Assembly (NCBI GenBank): GCA_009763385.1 | Contig: CM019823.1 | Location: forward strand, 27,929,668-27,993,667 | Origin: Coix lacryma-jobi var. lacryma-jobi | Taxonomy: Eukaryota; Streptophyta; Magnoliopsida; Poales; Poaceae | Direction of reading: 5' to 3' | DNA: 64,000 bases | Shown: positions 10,157 through 20,573 of the stretch, piece after piece | How positions within the stretch are numbered: position 1 is the stretch's first letter | Layout of the letters: each line of letters starts with the position of its first letter | Notes under the pieces: generated by a model | What the model was told of the DNA's origin: nothing | Seen by the model: only the letters and a program-made list of their open reading frames with translations | The model's database searches: none | Program-made: the position numbers and the translations under genes

Positions 10157-12645
10157 ATCTCCCCCTTTTTGGTAATTGATGACAACTCTACAAAGATATG
10201 GAAATTAAGCTCCTTTGGATTCTATGTTACTTATCCAACATTAAGACCATATACGAGAATTTGGATAAGCACCATACAATCCGACTTTGTAGTGTTAACT
10301 CCCCCTACATGTGTGCTCAAATGGTTTGGTTTCAAGCTTGCACACATGCATAAATATGAAATTTGTGGGAGTGTTAGCACTACTAAGTGATGCTAAGGTA
10401 TACATGATGAAATTTTACCTTTGAAGCGTGCATACCACATTTTGATTCATCCTTAGCATCGAAGAGTAGCTAGACATCATAAAAACTAGAAAACCCCGTG
10501 AGATCAACATTAATAGCAAGGGTCTAGTTTTGCATTAAAAGCACAAGTCTAGCTATTAACCTATGCATGCTAGTTATCAATTCATCAATTAAATCCTATA
10601 ACTAGCATATACCACACAAGCATGCATATAAAATTTTAAAACTTATGTAATGCAAGCAAGCACATGATTATGCACATATCAAATGCAACAACCAAGTTCA
10701 TGAGCTTGCTCCCCCTACTTGTGTGCTCTCATTGTCCAAGAATTTTGATCCTTCAATCTTGCTCCCTCTTGATCCATGTCCATCTTCTTTTCTTGACTTC
10801 TCCCCTTTGTCCTTGACATATCATAAATGACATATCTTTGCCACAATTTCTCCCCCTTTGTCATCAATGACCACAAAAGGTATGCTTCTCTTGATACAAA
10901 GAGTTGGACTAGGGTAGATGGTTGATACTTGAGTCTTCATTTTTTATGGACACCACCATATGTGTTGGAATGACACCATGTGTAGGATCTTTGACCTTGA
11001 TACCAATAGGTGGGGCACCTCCCCTATGTCATAGCATGGGTCATCCACTTGATAAACTTGAGCTCTTGATGGTGAGGGATGTTTTGCTTGAATTGATCAC
11101 TTAAAGTTGAGGATCACTTGAAGTCTTGTAGGATACCAATTGAATGAAAATTGAAACTTGATATCCATTGGCATTATTGTCTTTTTCTTGAACTCTTGTC
11201 ATCTTCATGAGCTTCTCATTTGTGACTTGAACTAGGCAATATTGCACAAGATATCTAACTCGGTTTGCTCTAGAGTAAGCTTCTTCACACATCTTTCAAT
11301 GGTTATCTTACTCATGTTGAATTAGACACTTGAATGTTCATCTTCTAGATCAAGTACTTGGGTTCACTAGCTCATGAACAAATTCACATACTATCCACTA
11401 GATCATATAGTCAATCAAGCAATAGTGGTAGGCTATGAATTTAAACTTTTCAATTGTTATGCATGATCCTATTGAGCATGTACTATATGCACTAACCGCA
11501 TACTAGTAAGGGATGAATATGATCATGCACATTACAATGATACCTTTGCTATCTTGGAGTAGAGGATAGTCATTTTGATTCCAATTAAGCTCCAAATAGC
11601 AATGTGAAGTCCATGGTGAAGACCAATAGATAGATACCAAATAAATGATACCAATTGATGAAATCCATCTTCACCCATATGATCAAGTGCATTAGCTCAA
11701 TGTTGTGGTTGGCTTGCTTATTCATTTGATCATAGCTTGCATATGAATATCACTTGAATTGACATGATTTGCTTTTCTATCTTGGATGTTTCTTGCTTTG
11801 CTTGGTCAATCCTTCAATTGCTTCAACTAAGCATCTCAAATATCCTTTGAATCACCACTTCCATATTAGCCTTCCAAGTACCACACTTGGTTAACCTACA
11901 AAAGGCGGCAAGCCCCTACAAAAGGGAGAAGTGACCTCTCTCCAAAGAACATCCTTGATCCTTACTTGAATTGACTTGGTTTGATTGATCCAAATGATAA
12001 AGTTTTCTTGAGATATGACATTGAAACCTTCTTTGAGTCCTTTTCTTTCTTCCAAAAAGATCTTCATTTGAGACTAGGACTAGAGCTTCATCTTTATCTT
12101 GATCTTGGTCTTGATCTTCAATTTGAGTACCAATTGTGTGCCAAACACACTCCATAATCAAATGACTTTGTACTCATCTTTGTCATTGCTTCTAGCTCAT
12201 TTCAAAACCAAACATAGGTCCCTCATCCACTTATAAACATGATTCCAACTTGAGGGCCTTTCAATCAAAGTGACTCTAGATTAATCCAATGTTAGTCACT
12301 TTTCTGGCAGATTCTGTCCACTTGATTCAAACATGCATATCTCCCAAAATATAAGTCCAATGACCATGAAATTTGGTGGAGATGTGCTTCTCTAAGTGTT
12401 CTTAGTAGCTCATGATCATCAAATAGCAAGCTTCTACTCAATTAGATTGCAAGCCTTCAAATATTTCCAAACAACCACCACAACTTGATCTTTTGCACTT
12501 GTTCGTTGTAGCACTTGGACTTCACTTCACTTCACTTGGCATTGGGATGATAATAGCAATAAGCTTCATTTCTTGACTCAATCACATGATGAATAATATG
12601 AAATCAATTGAGTCAAGCCTCCAATGCTATGGTACCTACACACAT
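10157..12645 (-). other. 3' noncoding interior of the copia element with several polypurine-like tracts
   Basis: No credible ORF on either strand where pol would normally be. The minus-strand polypurine tract AAAAAGGGGGAG (10159-10170) abuts the left LTR. Further AGGGGGAG tracts lie at 10299-10306, 10709-10716 and 10850-10857, with a shorter GGGGA at 10801. Repeated tracts of this kind are reported for Sireviruses (from memory). The rest is AT-rich and unrecognised. Confidence 0.75.
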
Positions 12646-14499
12646 TCATCCGCTTTTTGATGGTACCCAAACTAGTTTGGGTCCTCTCAAGTTAGGAGCA
12701 ACATACTTAGGCATAGCCTTAGTATGAGTAGCGGGATGAGTTGCAATAGTAGCCTTAGAGGTACCATTTTCATCCTTCCTAAGCATAGAATCATTAATAA
12801 TTGAAATAGGCTTAGGGGTCATACCTAGGGGACATGAATGAGCCATGTGTCCCCTTTCCCGGCATGAGTAGCAAACTCTCTTTGATTGAGCCTTTTCTTC
12901 CTTGCTCATGTTTTGCTTCTCATTGCCTTGCTTCTTCTTGTTTGCTTGATCCTTCTTCTCAAGCTTGTTTGGACAACCCGAAGCTAGGTGGCCCAATTCA
13001 ACACAATTGTAGCACTTGATGTGAGCCAAAACTTTCTTCTTTTCTTCATTCTTGCTCATCATCATTTTGGCATCTTGAATGTGAGTTGGATGCCTTGCTC
13101 TTCCGCCCCTTCTTGTTTTCTTCTTCATCATCAAGTCACCATCATGATGGTTGTTCTTGATTTGAACTTGGGGCTTCTTCTTGTTGGGGCAAGCTTTTGC
13201 AAGATGTCCCATTTCATGGCATTGATAGCACATGAAATGAGATAGCTTCTTTTCTTCTTGCTTCCTCATTTTCTTGCCCTTGGCATTGCTTTTGTTAAAG
13301 CCAATGCCACTCTTGTCACCATAGCTTCTTTGATTCTTCATCATGTGCTCATGGGTGACCTTTGATTTGCACCACCTCTCTAACTTGTTGCTCAAGTTCT
13401 TCACTTCACTTTTGAGCTCATTGTTCTCCTTCAAAAGGTTAGTCTCACAAGACATAGAAGTAGAACAAGCATCTAGATGTAAAGAACATGGCATAGATAA
13501 TAAATCTTCACAAGAGGTGGATACATGCTTCTTTTCTTCATCACAAGGGTTAGCACAAGTATGCGATTGATCAATTGTCCCATGTGATGAGCTCTCACTA
13601 GTTTTAATTTGTTCATTAGAAAGCTTACTAGTGAGAAAAGCATGGTCTTTTACCAAATTATCATGAGTAACACATAGTTCCTCATGAGTCAATTTAAGCT
13701 CATCATGTGAACAAGTAGTAACATAAAGTAAATGATTTTGTTGTTCACATGCATTCTTTAGAAATGAGTTTTCTAATGTCAATTTTGCATTTTTAGCTAA
13801 CTCATTTTCTAAAGCAATGGTCATGCTAGCGAGTCTACTAACAAGCTCATCATAGGAATCATGATTAATCATATTGCAATTTGATACCTTAGTGTCACCT
13901 TGTGACATGAAGCAATATGATGATGTTGGAGAGCTTGTAGTAGCATCATCATTGGAGCATGTACCATTATTACCATCAAGTGTGCTTGAGGTTGAATCAT
14001 CACTTGCATCACTTGAGGCATCATCTTCCATCTTGTCAAGTGTGCTTGAAGTATTTTCATTGATTGCATCACTTGAACATGAGGTGGAGCAATCTTCCAC
14101 AACAACTATGTTGCGGTCATGCTCAACATCCTCATGTACCACCGGTTCATCCTCCTTTATGAACTTGCCATCATCAAACGTGGAGGGATCACCGAAGGTG
14201 GTCTTGATGGAATCCCACATCTCATGGGCGGTCCCTTTGGAGTTGATCTTGTAAAACAACTCAAAACTCAATGCATCCATTAGATAACAATAAGCATTTG
14301 CATCAAGTTCAAAGAGATCCTTTTGAGCTTTGGTGAGATTTCTATGGTCCAAAACATGAGTGAGACCACTAGTGATAATCCACCAAAACTTTGGCCCCTT
14401 TGCACGAAAATGATCAAGCATATGGTGTTTCCATTGTGCAAAGTGTGTGCCATCAAAAATATGTGTATTACACACATTATCTAGCCCATAAGTCGCCAT
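12646..14499 (-). CDS. gag: copia/Sirevirus-like Gag polyprotein with three zinc knuckles
   Basis: Intact 617-residue ORF. Residues about 10-110 match the copia Gag (UBN2/DUF4219-like) pattern, with pieces FDGTHFAQWKHHM, KGPKFWWII and AHEMWDSIKTTFGD. The middle is acidic and Ser/Asn-rich, then Leu-rich coiled-coil-like (about 230-400). Three CCHC knuckles follow: CYQCHEMGHLAKAC, CYNCVELGHLASGC and CYSCRERGHMAHSC. The C-terminus, GPKLVWVPSKSG, resembles the Gag/Pol junction of Sireviruses, but the protein stops here and no pol follows. It would form virus-like particles and package RNA. The intact frame next to near-identical LTRs suggests selection until recently. The start follows the minus-strand primer site by about 35 bases. 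An alternative start further in would lose the conserved N-terminus. Confidence 0.88.
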   Translation of the reverse strand: MATYGLDNVCNTHIFDGTHFAQWKHHMLDHFRAKGPKFWWIITSGLTHVLDHRNLTKAQKDLFELDANAYCYLMDALSFELFYKINSKGTAHEMWDSIKTTFGDPSTFDDGKFIKEDEPVVHEDVEHDRNIVVVEDCSTSCSSDAINENTSSTLDKMEDDASSDASDDSTSSTLDGNNGTCSNDDATTSSPTSSYCFMSQGDTKVSNCNMINHDSYDELVSRLASMTIALENELAKNAKLTLENSFLKNACEQQNHLLYVTTCSHDELKLTHEELCVTHDNLVKDHAFLTSKLSNEQIKTSESSSHGTIDQSHTCANPCDEEKKHVSTSCEDLLSMPCSLHLDACSTSMSCETNLLKENNELKSEVKNLSNKLERWCKSKVTHEHMMKNQRSYGDKSGIGFNKSNAKGKKMRKQEEKKLSHFMCYQCHEMGHLAKACPNKKKPQVQIKNNHHDGDLMMKKKTRRGGRARHPTHIQDAKMMMSKNEEKKKVLAHIKCYNCVELGHLASGCPNKLEKKDQANKKKQGNEKQNMSKEEKAQSKRVCYSCRERGHMAHSCPLGMTPKPISIINDSMLRKDENGTSKATIATHPATHTKAMPKYVAPNLRGPKLVWVPSKSG

Positions 14500-14532
14500 C
14501 CTCTCGGGTCGGTGAAGACCACAAATGAGAGA

Positions 14533-14549
14533 CCTTGCTCCGATACCAA
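14533..14549 (-). other. Primer-binding site of the copia element
   Basis: On the minus strand, TGGTATCGGAGCAAGG follows the inner end of the right LTR (14551) after two bases. It matches the initiator tRNA-Met primer site. This fixes minus orientation and makes the right LTR the 5' LTR. Confidence 0.88.
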
Positions 14550-14550
14550 T

Positions 14551-17077
14551 TGAAGGGTCGAGATGGCGGACTAGAGGGGGGGTGAATAGTCTTTTCTAAA
14601 AACTTAAACTTAATTGCAGCGGAATGGCTAACCGAAACAAATGCGGAATTAAATCTATCGGTCTAGCCAAGACTACACCCCTCTACTTATACTCTATGAC
14701 ACCTTATAAAAGATCCTAAACAAAGCAAATAAGGTGTCGGGCTAGTTAGAGCTCACCTAATCAATTCTAGATGCAAGGTCACACAAACCTAAGCAACTAG
14801 TACTTCAACCAAGGGGGAGCTCCTACACAATCTAGTAAGCAAAGCACAAAGCTCCTAAGCTCACTATCAATGCTCAAAAACAAGGCTACACAAGCCAAAT
14901 TAGAGAGCTCAACTTAGCTACACAAACTAAGCAATGTGACTAGCAAGACTACAAGTCAACTAGTCACTCATGGGATCAACTTCTATGCTACACAAGCAAG
15001 GAAGGTAACTAGCAAGCTACACAAGCTAACTAATCATAAGAGCAACTAGCACATGTATATGAACAAGTAAATACAAGCTAGTGAAAAGAGTTTGCAAACC
15101 ACCGAGAAGATGAACACGAAGTTGACACGGTGATTTTTCTCCCGAGGTTCACTTGGTTGCCACCAAGCTAGTCCCCGTTGTGTCGACCACACACTTTGGT
15201 AGTTCGGCGGCTAATAGGCACCACACCTAGCTCGACACTCGAGCGCCGCAAGAACTCACCCACAAGTGAGGGTAACTCAATGACACGCGCAATCCACTAG
15301 AGTTGCTCTTCGCGATCCCCGCGGGGCGAGCACAATGCCCCTCACAATCCTTCTCCGGAGCCACGCACAATCTTCACGCGGGCTTCACGACGGAGACTCG
15401 ATCACCAAGCCGTCTAGGAGGTGGCAACCTCCAAGAGTAATAAGCACCACCGGCTTGCAACTCGAACACCTAGTGCCACTCGATGCTATCTCTCAAAGCA
15501 ACGCACTAGAATCGCTCACTCGCAATAGATTCGCGCACTAGCAAGCACAAGCGAGTTAGAGGGCTCCCAGGCACATCCACTCAAGCCACCAAGGCTTTGG
15601 AGTGCTCAGCCGCCGGCCCTAAGCCGGCCTCAACTCCTATTTATAGAGGGGAGCGGCCAACTAGCCGTTTCCCCTTTCCTGCGCCTCGGTCGGTAGTACC
15701 GACCCTTCCTGGGCGGTACTACCGGCTTAGTCAAACTAGCCGTTACCACAAGACCCGCTGTTTTAGGCGAAGCACCGACTCTCTGGTCGGTACCTCCGAG
15801 GTCGGTAGTACCGGCCCTATGGCGGTACTACCGGCAGGCTACTTTCGAACGCATTCAAAAACTTCCTCCTGACTCTTGAACTACCGACCCCCTGGTCGGT
15901 ACTTCCAAGCCCGGTGGTACCGGCCCTATGGCGGTACCACCGCCAGGTCATCTTCCACTCAACTCAGAGAGCTCCGCAAACTTGCCAACCACCGGCCTTG
16001 AGTCGGTAGTACCGAGCGCGGTACTACCGAGGTAATGGCGGTACTACCGGTAGGCCAAAACTGGCCACTTCCAGAGAGCTCCGCAAAACCCCTTCAGGGC
16101 CACGGTACCACCGACCCCTGGTCGGTACCACCGCCGGCGGTAGTACCGAGGTAATAGCGGTACCACCGCCAGGCCAAAAACGAGCCACATCCAGAGAGGC
16201 TGCAAACAGCCCTCCTGGGTCGGTACTACCGACACCCCCAGGTCGGTACCACCGACAACACACAGAAAACTTCATTTCCATCTCTGAGTTGATCCAAAAC
16301 TATTTCAACAACTTCTCCTTTGCAAATGTGCTAACACCACCAAGTGTTCATCATCTTGTGCAAGTGTGTTAGCATTTTCACAATCATTTTTCAAAGGATT
16401 TTCACTTGCACTCACCACGCCACTCGATCATAGTAACATCGCAAAGTTAGATCGCTCAAGTGGCACTAGATGACCGATATGCAAACAAGTTTGCTCCTCT
16501 TAATAGTACGGCCATCTATCCTAAACCCGGTCATAATCTTCTCTACACACCTATGACCGGTGAAATGAAATGCCCTACAAATATACCTTTGCCTTGCGCA
16601 TTCCATTCCATCTCCTTCGGTGTTGATGCAACACATGCACCAACCTATCTTCAAATGATATGATCCACTTCATATCATCACATGGCCTCCATGGTCCATC
16701 GATCTTGACATCACTTGCTCTTCACCATCGCTTCGGTCCTTCGGCGCCAAGTCTTGCTTAAGCCTCCTGACACTCGGTACCAACGGCTTCAAAGCCTCAA
16801 CTTGCCCTTCACCTTCGCAACCGGTCCATCAAGCCAAGTCTTGCCTTGATCTTCTTCATCTTAGCCATATGACCACATGTCATGTCACATATGCATTAAG
16901 CTCCTTCTTCATCTTCATGCATGAGCATTGCAACATCCTCCAAGCCAATTCTCCTCTATGGCATATGTTGCTCACACATGATCACCTATGGACTAATCAC
17001 CTGTGTAATTTACTTCAAACACATATTAGTCCACCTAAGTTGTCACTCAATTACCAAAACCAAACTAGGACCTTTCA
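14551..17077 (-). repeat. Right (5') LTR of the copia element
   Basis: Same length as the left LTR (2527 bp) and identical apart from one mismatch that I noticed. The minus-strand TATA box is at 15638-15645 and the palindrome cluster at about 15686-16266. Confidence 0.95.
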
Positions 17078-17082
17078 GCAGC

Positions 17083-17654
17083 ACCGTGTCCAGCAGCAGC
17101 ATGCTCAGAAATGCAAAGTTGTCAAGAAGCACGGGCAAGTCTACTACACCACTGCCGGCGACATCCCAGAAGGAGAGCCCGTCATGATCGGTAGGTTTCC
17201 CATTGCCAATCATCCCGCAGTCGTGTTGTTTGATTCTGGTGCATCACATTCCTTCATCAGTCGTACATTTGTCTCTAAGCATGGGATATCAATTGGGGAG
17301 TTGAAAGAAAGTTTCTGTATATTTTCGCCTGGAGGGCGTATAAGTACTAAGGAAGTGGTTCGCAATATACCGGTGATGTTGGGGGAACATGTATTTCCTA
17401 CCACCATGATAGTGCTACGTGATCAGGAGATAGATGTCATACTAGGCATGAATTGGATGTGCCAGTATAAGGCCATGATTGACATCCTGAATAGGGTTGT
17501 GAGAGTGGACATTCCCAACAATACCTCCAAACTCCTTCTCCAACTCCCAATGCCTCAAAAACCAGCAGCCACACAGTTGAATACCACCTATATTCTAGAA
17601 ACCAGAGACATCCCCGTGGTCTGTGAATTCCCTGATGTTTTTCCAGAGGACTAA
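17083..17654 (+). pseudogene. pro: gypsy aspartic protease region, ending in an in-frame stop
   Basis: Continues the gag frame after the copia insertion. The retropepsin active-site motif FDSGASHSFIS lies near 17229-17261, and VILGMNWM follows downstream as expected of the family. The frame is cut by TAA at 17652-17654, where the family usually has Leu just before the reverse transcriptase. It would cleave the polyprotein. Confidence 0.9.
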
Positions 17655-19139
17655 CCTGGCCTACCTCCTGACCGTGATGTTGAGTTTGTCATAGAGCTTA
17701 AGCCCGGGACTGCTCCTATATCCCGCAGAGCTAATCGAATGCCTCCCAGAGAGTTGGCAGAGCTAAAAATCCAGTTACAAGAGTTGCTGGATAAAGGCTT
17801 CATTCGCCCAAGTTCATCTCCTTGGGGCTGTCCTACAATCTTTGTAAAGAAGAAAGACAAGAGTCTCAGATTATGCATTGATTACCGCCCACTCAACGAG
17901 GTCACCATCAAAAATAAATATCCCTTGCCTCAAATTGATCTTCTTTTTGACCAGCTAGCTGGAGCCAGAGTATTCTCCAAGATTGACCTCAGATCTGGCT
18001 ACCACCAAATAAAAATACGTCCCGAAGACATTCCTAAAACAGCTTTCACTACTAGGTACGGCCTATATGAGTACCTGGTCATGTCCTTTGGTTTGACCAA
18101 TGCCCCTGCCCACTTCATGTACCTCATGAACTCCATATTCATGCCGGAGCTTGATAAATTTGTGGTCGTGTTCATTGACGACATCCTTGTCTACTCAAAA
18201 ACCCCTGAAAAACATGCCCAACATCTTCGTATCGTTCTATCCTGCCTCAGAGATCATCAGCTTTATGCCAAGTTCAGTAAATGTGAGTTCTGGTTAGATC
18301 AGATACAGTTCCTTGGTCATGTCCTATCCAATGAAGGAGTGTCAGTCGATCCCAGAAAGGTGGCAGACATTCTGGATTGGGAGCCACCTACCACTGTTCA
18401 CGGAGTCCGCAGCTTCATGGGAATGGCTGGATATTATCGCCGTTTCATCCCGGATTTCTCCAGAATTGCCAAGCCTATCACCGAGTTGTTGAAGAATTCT
18501 GTGAAGTTTGTCTGGTCACCAGCCTGTGAGCAGGCCTTTCAAACGTTGAAGAATCTGCTAACCACGTCACCAGTGCTAGCCCAGCCAAACATCGAAAAGC
18601 CCTTTGATGTCTACTGTGATGCGTCTGGTACTGGTTTGGGCTGTGTTTTGATGCAAGAAGGTCGAGTGATCGCATATGCCTCCCGGCAGCTTAAGCGACA
18701 TGAAGAGAATTATCCAACCCATGATCTCGAGTTAGCAGCAGTGGTGCATGCCTTAAAGATCAGGCGTCATTATTTGTTGGGCAGTACCTGTAATATGTAC
18801 ACTGATCACAAAAGCCTGAAGTATATCTTCACTCAAGAAGAGCTGAATATGAGACAGAGAAGATGGCTCGAGTTGATTAAGGACTATGATCTCGAAGTAC
18901 ATTACCATCCGGGAAAAGCAAATGTAGTCGCTGATGCGCTCAGTCGCAAGTCGTACTACAACTGTCAGATGATGAAACCCTGTAATTCTTCCCTATGTTA
19001 TGAACTAGAAAAGTTGGGTATTGAGATGGTTCCACAAGGAACGCTGAACAATATCAGGATAGAAACACCTATCAGGGAACAAATCATCACTGCACAGAAA
19101 GATAACCCTGGAATCAAGCACATCGTCGAAAGGATCTGA
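17655..19139 (+). pseudogene. pol: gypsy reverse transcriptase and RNase H, ending in an in-frame stop
   Basis: Same frame as protease. Reverse transcriptase motifs in order: LRLCIDYRPLN, FSKIDLRSGYHQI, MSFGLTNAPAHFM, then the catalytic FIDDILVYS near 18170, and FLGHVLSNEGV. RNase H follows: FDVYCDASGTGLGCVL, ASRQL, HDLELAAVVHALK, YTDHKSL and ADALSRK, with the expected Asp/Glu residues. TGA at 19137-19139 ends it. A CGA codon here would make this a CpG-type C-to-T change. The open frame resumes without a shift. It would copy the RNA genome into cDNA. Confidence 0.93.
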
Positions 19140-20504
19140 GCCGGAAAAACTGATTGTTTCAGGATTGATGATGCAGGAGTGGTTTGGTTCAAGAACCGAC
19201 TGGTAATTCCCAAAGTGCCTGAGTTGAGGCAGTTAATCCTTGATGAAGCACACTTGACTAGATTCTCTATCCACCCTGGCAGCAACAAGATGTACCAAGA
19301 CTTGAGGCAGAGATTCTGGTGGACAAAGATGAAGATTGAAATCGCCCGGTATGTCGCTCAATGTGATACTTGCCAGAGGGTTAAAGCTGTGCACATGAAG
19401 CCCGGAGGAGAATTGCAACCTTTACCTGTACCTGCTTGGAAGTGGGACGATATCAGTATGGATTTTATCAATGGACTACCCAAAACACCAAGGGGTTTTG
19501 ATTCCATCTGGGTGATCGTGGATCGCCTCACTAAGCAAGCTCACTTACTGCCAGTCAAGACCAGCTACACCGTCCCCACTTACGCCGCTATGTACAAGAA
19601 CAACATAGTAAAACTCCATGGCGTACCCAAGACCATTATCTCTGATTGTGGTACCCAGTTCGTCGCAAAATTCTGGAAAGCATTTCATACCTCACTTGGA
19701 ACCAAACTCTTGCATAGCACGGCATATCATCCACAAACGGATGGACAAACTGAGCGAGTCAACCAAGTGTTAGAGGACATGTTGAGAGCCTGCGTGCTCA
19801 CCTTCGCAGATACTTGGGATGACTGTTTAGCCTTGGCAGAATTCTCATATAATAACAGTTACCAAGAAAGCATCAAAATGACACCCTTTGAAGCACTGTA
19901 CGGTCGCCGTTGTCATACACCTCTCAGTTGGTCTGAACCTGGAGAAAGGGAATTCTTTGGGGTTGACCTAGTAAAAGATATGGAAGAAAAAGTCAAGCAA
20001 ATACAAGAGAATATGAAGATTGCGCAGTCTCGACAGAAAAGCTATGCTGACAAGAGACGTCGACCTTTGGAGTTCCAGATCGGAGATTATGTGTATCTGA
20101 AGGTCTCACCCACCAAGGGAGTCACTCGTTTTGGAGTCAAGGGAAAGTTAGCACCACGCTATATTGGTCCCTTTGAAATTCTGGAACGTTGTGGCAAGGT
20201 AGCTTACAAACTGAAGTTACCCGATCATCTTTCCGCAGTCCATAATGTGTTTCACGTCTCCCAACTCAAGAAATGTCTCCGAATACCCGAACACATGGTA
20301 GAAGTTGAAGGTGTTGAGTTAGAACCCGATCTGTCATACTCCGAGTATCCAGTTCGCGTGTTGGATTACAAGGACCTTGTTACCCGGAGGACTACCATAA
20401 GATGGTACAAGATCCAGTGGAGCCAACACTCTGAAGAAGAAGCCACTTGGGAATCCGAAGACTTCTTAGCAAAGGCTTATCCCGACTTTCTCGATACTCT
20501 GTAG
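19140..20504 (+). pseudogene. pol: gypsy integrase with C-terminal chromodomain
   Basis: Same frame as reverse transcriptase, reading on after the TGA. The integrase zinc region (HLTRFSIHPG ... CDTCQRVKA) is followed by the catalytic core: Asp in SMDFINGLP, Asp in ISDCGTQF and Glu in TDGQTERVNQV (DD35E type). The usual Arg after the second Asp is Cys (CGT to TGT would explain it). The GPY/F-like module has YIGPFEILERCGKVAYKL. The last ~50 residues form a chromodomain: YPVRVLDYKD, then TIRWYKIQWSQHSEEEATWE, then a helix. Such domains steer chromovirus insertion to methylated-H3 heterochromatin (family knowledge). The aromatic cage looks incomplete, as in plant group-II chromodomains. Confidence 0.92.
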
Positions 20505-20557
20505 ATGTAAAGTTTTGTCTTTGTCCTTTGAGGCGCGGAATCTCGGGGCGAGATTTC

Positions 20558-20573
20558 TTTTAGGGGGGAAGGC
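20558..20573 (+). other. Polypurine tract of the gypsy element
   Basis: TTTTAGGGGGGAAGGC directly precedes the TGTAACACC start of the 3' LTR at 20574. It would prime plus-strand cDNA synthesis. Confidence 0.85.

Larger units (their letters stand above)
7630..17077 (-). mobile_element. Non-autonomous Ty1/copia element, Sirevirus-like, gag only
   Basis: Complete 9448-bp LTR element on the minus strand: two 2527-bp LTRs (7630-10156 and 14551-17077), a primer-binding site beside the right LTR, a polypurine tract beside the left LTR, and the perfect 5-bp duplication GCAGC (7625-7629 and 17078-17082). The 4394-bp interior has one 617-codon gag ORF and no protease, integrase, reverse transcriptase or RNase H. 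It would need enzymes from a relative. Three zinc knuckles, a palindrome-rich U3 and several polypurine-like tracts in the 3' noncoding part resemble Sireviruses (family knowledge). I noticed one mismatch between the LTRs (9847 C, 16768 T). Confidence 0.92.
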
